Assembly (NCBI GenBank): GCA_001557505.1
Contig: LSAX01000006.1
Span: 3,348,001 to 3,412,000 of the forward strand
Length of the DNA stretch: 64,000 bases
Reading direction: 5' to 3'
Origin: Reticulascus tulasneorum
Lineage: Eukaryota > Ascomycota > Sordariomycetes > Glomerellales > Reticulascaceae
Shown: positions 56,957-64,000 of the stretch, piece after piece
Numbering within the stretch: position 1 is the stretch's first letter
Layout of the letters: each line of letters starts with the position of its first letter
Position numbers and translations under genes: made by a program
Notes under the pieces: model-generated
The model's input: only the letters and a program-made list of their open reading frames with translations
What the model was told of the DNA's origin: nothing
The model's database searches: none

Positions 56957-59900
56957 ATGCCGTGAGTATTCGAGAACCGACCTCGTCTATGAGAACAACC
57001 ACTGACTACACGAAACAATAGGCCAGGGCCTTGCTATGGTTTCATGCGTGGCCGCTGCTACCGTGGCGACCGCTGCCCATTCAGCCATGGCACACCATCG
57101 AGAACCGCAAATCTCTCGAACACCGCAAATCCATCGAGCACCACAAATCAACAGCCTCGCGAGGAGACTGAAACCGAAGCAATCTGCCGACAGTGGACAT
57201 ATATGATTCCCAGACCCAACACGGTCCCCTCACGTTTCGAAGCTGTGGACACAAAAAGATTCTTTCAGATTGGTTGGACTCTCATTGATAGCGAGGATGC
57301 GGGGACACGCCAGCACGTCATCACAAAGCTCGGTGCAGAGACGGGGCTTTCAATCATCAAGACTCTGACGGACAGTGTGGGCGCCGGCCAAAGGGATGAA
57401 ATTGCCGTCTCCATATTCAGAGATAAGGCTCTTCCTTTCTATAGGATTATCTCTCACCCCGATGTGCTGTCATCCCTAATTTTGGAAACTCCTGTTGATA
57501 CAATCTATACCTTTCTCTTCGGCCCCCACGGTCGGCGTGGCCTTCAAGTATTCCGCTCTACAGCAACTGCTTTAAATCGGATGCTTTTGGGTCATTCCTC
57601 AATCGACGAGGAAGCCTCTACCATTGCCATAGTATCAAGTCTGGCAGTTCTAGACCGGCTAATTGAGATCAACCAGAGTGCACAAGTCATTGAAGGCTTC
57701 ACTGCCATTGTGGAAACAATCTCTGCCTGCATTCCAGAGAGCTTGATGGTGCCCAACGCGCGACAAAGCCTCACTCGAATCAGACGTCGTCTTAACATCG
57801 GCTCTTCGTTACCTCTCGCACCAATTCAGTCAACACCGCAAAATCTTCCATCTGCAGCCTTTGAGTTGAGTCAAGACTTGCCTGGAAATCTCTCCAACGA
57901 TGGCGCTCGACATGATAACGACCATGCGGGCATCGCCGATATCCAGGTTCTCCCTACTGCGCAAGAGATCGCTTCTACACGACAAGAGTACCTCCCATTA
58001 ATCGACACGGCACGACACCACCTGCCAGGTCTCGCCGGACTCCTGGACAGGCAATTCCGACTCCTCCGCGAAGACACAATAGGACAACTACGAGATGCAG
58101 TTCGTGAAGAGGTTACGAGACTAGGACGTCCCAATCGTAATATACCAGCACCAAACCAAGGGCAACAAGGCGTTCGGAATCTCATCTATCATAACGTCCG
58201 ATTTTCCCGTGTACAGGTAGATCGCAGAAAGGGTCTACAAGTCGTGGCTGAATTCGACCAACCTCCCCAAATCAAAGATAAATCCACAAAGCAGCGAGAA
58301 GAGTGGTGGAAAGGGAGCAAGCTTTTACAAGTCGATTCGCTTGTCTGCTTCGTCTCCTCAATTGGCAAAATCTTCTTCTTCTCCGTCTGCGACCCAACTC
58401 CAGTCCACGGACGAAAGGACTCTGGTCTAGACGACAGGGGCCTTTTTAGAAAAGCAGATCGTGCAACTGTGCTATTGGGTCTAGCTGAAAATAAAACTGA
58501 AGATGCTGTGTGGATCAGTACTCACACCTCGGCATCCAAAACTCGACAATCACTCGTTGAGTTCCCGGGTGTATTGCTGCCTTCTTTTCAGCCAACCTTG
58601 CAAGCGTTGCAGAAAATGAGCCAGAAGCTAAGTCTTCCGTTCGCGGAGATCCTAGCACCAGACTCGCAGGCTTCTTCTGCCATGCTTAAACCCCCAGCAT
58701 ACGCGACCAAACGAGGATTTAGCTTCAACCTCGACGTTCTCGCAGGCGTACCACTGACTTTAAAGCCCGGGCAATCATTCGATTTCACCAAGTTGAGTGA
58801 AGGGTCCACGCTCGACGAAGCCCAGCAATTTGCCGTCATCCAAGCCCTCAGTACAGAATTGGCTCTCATTCAAGGCCCACCAGGTACAGGAAAGAGTTAT
58901 ACCGGTGTAGCCATCATCAAGGCTTTACTTCACAACCGATTGGCGGCCGACCTGGGTCCCATCATCTGTGTATGCTACACGAACCATGCCCTCGATCAGT
59001 TGCTGGAGCACCTCGTGAAGGACGGCGTGAGGCAAGTCATCCGTCTAGGCTCGCGATCTAAATCCGATATGCTTCAAAATCTCACCCTACGTCATGTCGC
59101 AGAAGGATCCGAGCCTACGAAGACTGAAAAACATGATAGATGGGAGCACAATCGAGATATTGCGGAGACGCTGCGAGAAATTGAAGACATCCTACCTGGG
59201 TTGGATAATCCAAATTCTTGGACGAACATCCAGGCCCACCTTAAAAAGGCGAATTCTCAGCATTTTAAGGAATTGTTCGGGAAGGGAGTAGATGAGGATG
59301 GGTTTCAGGAAGTGAAGGGAAAGAGGTTTAGGGTTGTAGAGAGTTGGCTTAGAGGAGCTCCGAAGAAACTCGTTTCAAATCGTCCTGTTGCTTACCTCTC
59401 GAGTATCCCTCTGAGAGAGATGTCGGCATCGGAGCGCGGGGCTCTTCACACGCATTGGATTGAACAGAGGAGGGCGCAACTCATCAATGATTTCACTTAT
59501 GCATTGGGCTCCTACCATGCCTCCAAAACCGCGCTGGATAAATGCCACAGGGAACTAGATCTTCGTTGTCTCCGAGAAGCTCACATCATCGGCGTGACGA
59601 CGTCCGGGCTGGCAAGGAACATCGAGTTGCTGCAGTGTATGCGAGCAAAAGTTATGCTATGTGAGGAAGCTGGAGAAGTTCTCGAAGCACATTCCCTCAC
59701 GGCATTGTTGCCGGGAGTGGAACATGCAATCCTCATTGGCGATCACGAACAACTCCGGCCCCAAATAAACAACTACGAGTTTCAACACGACAATGCCCGA
59801 GGCAAGAGATATTCCCTCGACATCTCGCTATTTGAGCGTCTCGTCAAGCCGCAGGTGGGAAATCTCCAGGTACCATTGAGTACACTGAAGGTTCAGCGAC

Positions 59901-62791
59901 GAATGCACCCTTCCATCTCGGAGCTAGTCAGAGTCCCGCTCTATCCGCACTTGCAAGATCATCCCTCAGTGTTCGAATACCCAGAAGTCGATGGGATGCG
60001 AGATCGTTTGTATTGGCTTGATCATCAATAGAAGGAAGACCCGCGACCTGCCCTCGCTGTCTCCTTATCCAAAACCAATACTTTCGAAGTGGATATGATT
60101 GCTGCCCTTGTCTCACATCTTGTAAAGCAAGGAACGTATGGCAGCGAGGATATTGCAGTTATCACTCCATATCTGGGGCAATTGCAGAAAATCAAGAAGC
60201 GTCTGGCGAGTTCCTTTGAGATTGTTGTTGGAGATCAAGATCAAGAAGAGCTGGAAGCCAAAGGACTTCAAGACGACCTGGAAACTTCTACTGATGCCCA
60301 AGTCCAAGTCCAGAAAACGACGCTGCTCAATGCTTTGAGGATTGCTACCGTGGATAACTTTCAAGGCGAGGAGGCAAAAGTTATTGTCGTCTCCCTAGTT
60401 CGAAGCAATGCTGACCGCAAATGTGGGTTCTTGAAGACTTCTAACCGCATTAATGTGCTGCTGAGTCGCGCACGACATGGGATGTATATCATCGGCAACT
60501 CCGAGACCTCGAGACCTGTTCCCATGTGGGCTGACGTACTCTCGATTTTGGAACGCTCAAACGCCATTGGTCCAAGCCTCGCACTATGCTGCCCTCGACA
60601 TAAAGAAACACCCATTGAAGTCTCAGTGCCGGACGATTTCACTCGGCTAGCCCCTGAAGGTGGTTGTGCCAAGAGATGCTTGTCGAGACTACTCTGCGGG
60701 CATTCCTGTCCTAATATGTGCCATTCTACATCTCTGCACAATGCAGTCCGTTGCCTTGAACGCTGCCAAAGAACAAAGAAAGGCTGCGAGCATGAGTGTC
60801 CGAGACCCTGCGGAGATCCATGCGGCCTAAAATGCCAAGTCATATTATTCGACATCCCTTTACCGTGTGGACACATTGCGAAGCAGTTGAAATGTCATGA
60901 AGCGCAGAGGCCGGAGGAAGTTCGCTGTGAAGTCCAAATGGAACAAGTCATGGCGCACTGCAAACATAAAATCGCAGTCCGTTGTCATGAACTGCCTCTG
61001 GATGAGAATTACCCCTGTTCAGGAACCTGCGGAGCAGCGCTGAATTGTGGACACAACTGCACGCATACTTGCAAAGATTGCAATATCAGAATTGGCGGCG
61101 TGTTTGTCGAGACGAAACATGGAGTTTGCAACATTCGGTGTGGAAGACCATCCACGACCTGCAGTCATAGCTGCAAAGCTCCGTGCCATGGCGACATTCC
61201 CTGTCCTCTCTGCACGGAAAAGTGCGAAATCAGCTGCCACCACTCAAAGTGCGGCAAGCCATGCCACGAGCCCTGTGTGCCATGTGCTGAAGATTGTTCT
61301 TGGTCTTGTCCACATCGCGGACAGTGCCGGCTACCATGTGCAGTGCCCTGTGATCTGCTACCCTGCTCAGAGCGCTGTGCAAGGATGTTGGCTTGTGGGC
61401 ATCGATGCCCGTCCATATGTGGAGAGGCCTGTCCAGAGGTTTCATACTGTCAGATTTGTGCGCAGCCAACAATAAAGGAAATGGTAGTTGACTTTATCAT
61501 GTCGTCCACTTTCGAGGACGTCGATCTCGATGAGGATCCCTGCATCATGCCATCCTGTGGGCACATCCTCACCCTGGAGAGCATGGATGGGCACATGAGC
61601 ATGTCGGATTTCTATATCACGGACAGCGAAGGGTCAATTGTGGGCCTGAAGAACAGCGCCGGGCCATTTTCTGCCTCCGAGATGAAAAGCTGCCCAACCT
61701 GCCGCGGCCCTTTAAGAAACCTCAATCGCTACAGCCGTATCGTCCGTCGAGCATTGATCGACGAGTCGACAAAGAAATTCATTGTCTGGGCCAACATGGG
61801 ATTCATCCCTCTCGTCACCAAGATGCAAGCAATTGAGGCAGAGTTCCGTGAGACTGCTGAAGCTAGCCAGCAGAAAGCCGATAATGTATCGCCGCCAGAG
61901 ACTTCTTTGATAGGACCTCTTCTGTTAAAGGGAAGTCGTGACCATCAAATCACCCAGATCGAAAGACTCACGCGACAAGACAAACAATATAAAACAATCA
62001 TCGGGCTTCGAAGAGAGATCAAGAAGTTTCTGCAACAGGTCAACGAGAAAGAACAGCCCTTTGGCCGCATTTACGACCTCGTTCAAGACGCCCGCAGACA
62101 TCGTGGAGTCGACATAGATTTAGGCTCTAAAGTCGATATTCTTCAGGTGCGCAACCGACTTCTAACAACCGTGCTGCTCATTAGATGCGACTACGCCATC
62201 CTCCTGACTTTCCTCAATGACCGGAAAGGCGGTACCGGCGCAAGTCTTTCCAGTGTCCAGGTCGATTTGAGCATCAATAGAAAGGATTGCGAAACATTGG
62301 TAACAGAATCCCGCTCAAGTAACCAACCGGGAAGTTACGTCGACGGCCTCCTATACTGGGCGCGGTTTCTCGCCCTCGAGCGGAGCTTCGCAGAGCCCGG
62401 ATCGGAGCTTACCCAGCTCTTGGACAAGGGCAGGGAATATCTCCAGCTCGCGCACAAAATATGTGATGAGTACCCCGGCCAAACAGCCGGCATGAGAAGC
62501 GAAATTGAGGACGTTGAGAAGATGCTGCGCGATTCGACATTCTACATGCCGGTCAGCAATGAGGAAAAAGCAGCTGTGTATGCGGCCATGGCGCTCGACT
62601 TCAGAGGCACCGGGCATTGGTATTACTGTGAGAATGGCCACCCATTTACAATTGGAGAGTGTGGAATGCCGATGGAAACCTCTCAATGCCCACAGTGTGG
62701 TTCTCCGGTTGGTGGTCATGACCATCAGGCTGTCGGTGGTGTCAGACCTGCGACGGACTTGGAGCATGAATTTGGTAGAGTTAGAATTTGA
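56957..62791 (+). CDS. CCCH / SF1 helicase / NFX1 / RZ zinc-finger protein (ZNFX1-Hrr1-like), broken by an in-frame TAG
   Basis: The first coding exon is only 5 nt (ATGCC, 56957-56961), then a 60-base intron, then 57022-62791. The N-terminal CCCH finger (C-x7-C-x5-C-x3-H, residues 6-25) leads to a helical region and a superfamily-1 helicase: Walker A GPPGTGKSYTG (about 620), motif II CEEAGE (about 881), GDHEQLRPQ (about 907), VDNFQGEEA (about 1111) and NRINVLLSRARHG. Then come many NFX1-type Cys/His fingers (about 1190-1490) and a C-terminal RZ-type finger WYYCENGHPF...CPQCGSP (about 1868). Relatives include ZNFX1, fission yeast Hrr1 and Neurospora SAD-3, which act in small-RNA or meiotic silencing; many paralogues exist. 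A TAG at 60029-60031 (codon 1005) interrupts the helicase between motifs, with the same frame open on both sides. Confidence 0.85.
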
Positions 62792-63601
62792 TCCAGCTCA
62801 TGAGGGGCCTTTAGGTAGGCAGCTGCATTTAACAGAGTGATATTTTAAGTAAATTTTATTGAAAAGAGCGTTTAATAACCAAAGATGTGGAACAATCTCC
62901 GCTACATACTTATTAAGGACTGCCATAAACGGCAGCCCAAACGGTGACACAGAGGTCATCTTTGACATTGCAGGTTTGAACCTGAACCAACAACCCTGTG
63001 TGCTGCTTGAGTGCCTAGGAGGGAAGAAAGTTGACCCTGGTAATGGACTGACCTTGGACAGTTGGACGTTCCCATTGTTACGCGGAAGTTCAAGTGTTTG
63101 CCAGGTTCGGAGCCGATGCAAACGAGTTGAGATGGTTTACAGATCAGGTCCGCGAATGGCAACGGGAGTTGATGGAGTATGATTTAGTGTTTGGCGCCAA
63201 TTTCCAAATGATTTTAATGCATCAAGCTAGGTAAATGATGTTGACAGTAACGGCTATCGGGTATAAGTGGTGTTTGAGAAAGTTCTAACGCCGTATAATT
63301 CTCCAGACAGCAGTTCCGTCTCATCCTGTTCCAATTGTTGTAGCCATTACTCCCAGACCATGATTTGTAGTCGATGAACCCGGTGGTGCAAGCTCTTGCG
63401 CCGTTGAATCTCAGGCGCCCTCAAGATATAGCTGCGAGACCGTGAATCATACAACCATTTAGACTCCCAGAATACCGAGAATCGACACATGTATGAGTCA
63501 CAAGTAATATGCTGGCTCCGCGAAGATCGAAATCCGCATTGCCACGGAGTTCAGCTGGCCTAAGAAAGGACATGAGGCGAGGCACGAAAGCGATACTGAT
63601 C
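62792..63601. other. Convergent intergenic region
   Basis: No gene recognised; domain-free ORFs only. Confidence 0.5.
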
Positions 63602-64000
63602 TCAGAATCCGAACTCCGATAAATTTGGCCAATTCAGCCAGTCAAAATTCGTCATATCTTCCCAGGACAGTCCACCGAATGAAGGGTCAAGCTCGTTACC
63701 CGCCTGGTTCAGAGCTTCGACAATTTGGTCATCAGACATGGTGGAGAATTGCAATGTACCCGACCATAACTGCGGTTCCATGTACGGCGCCTGCGTTGCC
63801 AGCGGCTCTATTGCAGCAACCGCATTCATAGTTGTCGGTGTGGGATACCGCGCACTCTGGTGTAAGATTGTTTCTGGCTGCGAATTTGCTCTCGCTTGAC
63901 CTTCCGTCACCGTGGCGGACTTGCGAACGATGCGTCTCAAGTACCTTCCATATTGCGTTGACATGCCGTTGCGGTGTGCAGTCGTCGAGCCAACTCGCTC
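63602..64000 (-). CDS. C-terminal end of an unknown protein, possibly a transcription factor (runs off window)
   Basis: An open frame enters from the right edge and ends at 63602. The visible 133 residues contain a short basic patch (RYLRRIVRKS), a low-complexity middle, and an acidic/aromatic tail (LSWEDMTNFDWLNWPNLSEF) of the kind found at the activation end of fungal regulators. No DNA-binding domain lies in the window, so the family is a guess. The Met at 63964 is internal, because the frame stays open upstream of it. Confidence 0.55.
   Translation of the reverse strand, partial: ERVGSTTAHRNGMSTQYGRYLRRIVRKSATVTEGQARANSQPETILHQSARYPTPTTMNAVAAIEPLATQAPYMEPQLWSGTLQFSTMSDDQIVEALNQAGNELDPSFGGLSWEDMTNFDWLNWPNLSEFGF

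Noticed and set aside
59987..60031. A 45-base GT...AG segment that would remove the TAG in the helicase gene in frame
   Set aside because: It would delete the conserved stretch VDGMRDRLYWLDH, and it is shorter than the other introns in the window.

Overview
The window is nuclear DNA of a filamentous ascomycete (Pezizomycotina). Evidence: GT-AG introns of about 50-80 bases in almost every gene, several Zn(II)2Cys6 regulators, two HET-domain genes, P450s, a LysM effector, a PTH11/rhodopsin-type membrane protein, and a retroelement showing extreme C-to-T / G-to-A decay typical of repeat-induced point mutation (RIP). The species cannot be named from the sequence. Exon structures were built by hand from splice sites and reading-frame phase, without transcript data.

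1-14 kb: the 5' part of a GMC oxidoreductase runs off the left edge (minus). Then come a tRNA-Phe(GAA) copy interrupted in its D-loop, a 3'-truncated TAP-like alpha/beta hydrolase, two C6 transcription factors with a cytochrome P450 relic between them, and an intact dicarboxylate/amino-acid:cation symporter. 14-27.5 kb: CorA-like membrane protein, complete P450, DUF2306 membrane protein, a third C6 regulator, a fungal rhodopsin-domain protein, and an unknown multi-spanning membrane protein.

27.85-36.79 kb: nested transposons. A small Mutator-like element with terminal inverted repeats and a 9-bp target duplication is split by an 8.37-kb Gypsy LTR retrotransposon (622-bp LTRs, 5-bp target duplication, minus-strand coding). 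The retrotransposon is destroyed by RIP, except for a roughly 425-bp non-AT-rich island of unknown origin.

37-64 kb: a GPI-type secreted protein, an Rds1/LsdA-like ferritin-fold secreted protein, then what I read as a recognition/antagonism island. It starts with a HET gene (3' frameshift), followed by a 1,528-aa secreted modular protein: two LysM, a chitin-binding motif, a GH18 chitinase domain, cysteine-rich repeats, a hydrophobic segment and a C-terminal NucA/NucB-type nuclease domain. Divergent from it is a small acidic cytosolic-looking protein that could be its immunity partner, followed by a LysM effector, a disrupted gene and a second HET gene. The window ends with a large CCCH/SF1-helicase/NFX1/RZ-finger protein (ZNFX1/Hrr1-like) broken by one in-frame TAG, and the 3' end of a minus-strand gene that may encode a transcription factor.

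The most notable candidate system is the chitinase-nuclease fusion with its divergent acidic neighbour. It is laid out like a toxin-immunity pair and recalls yeast chitinase-delivered killer toxins, but with a DNase-type C-terminal domain on the same polypeptide.
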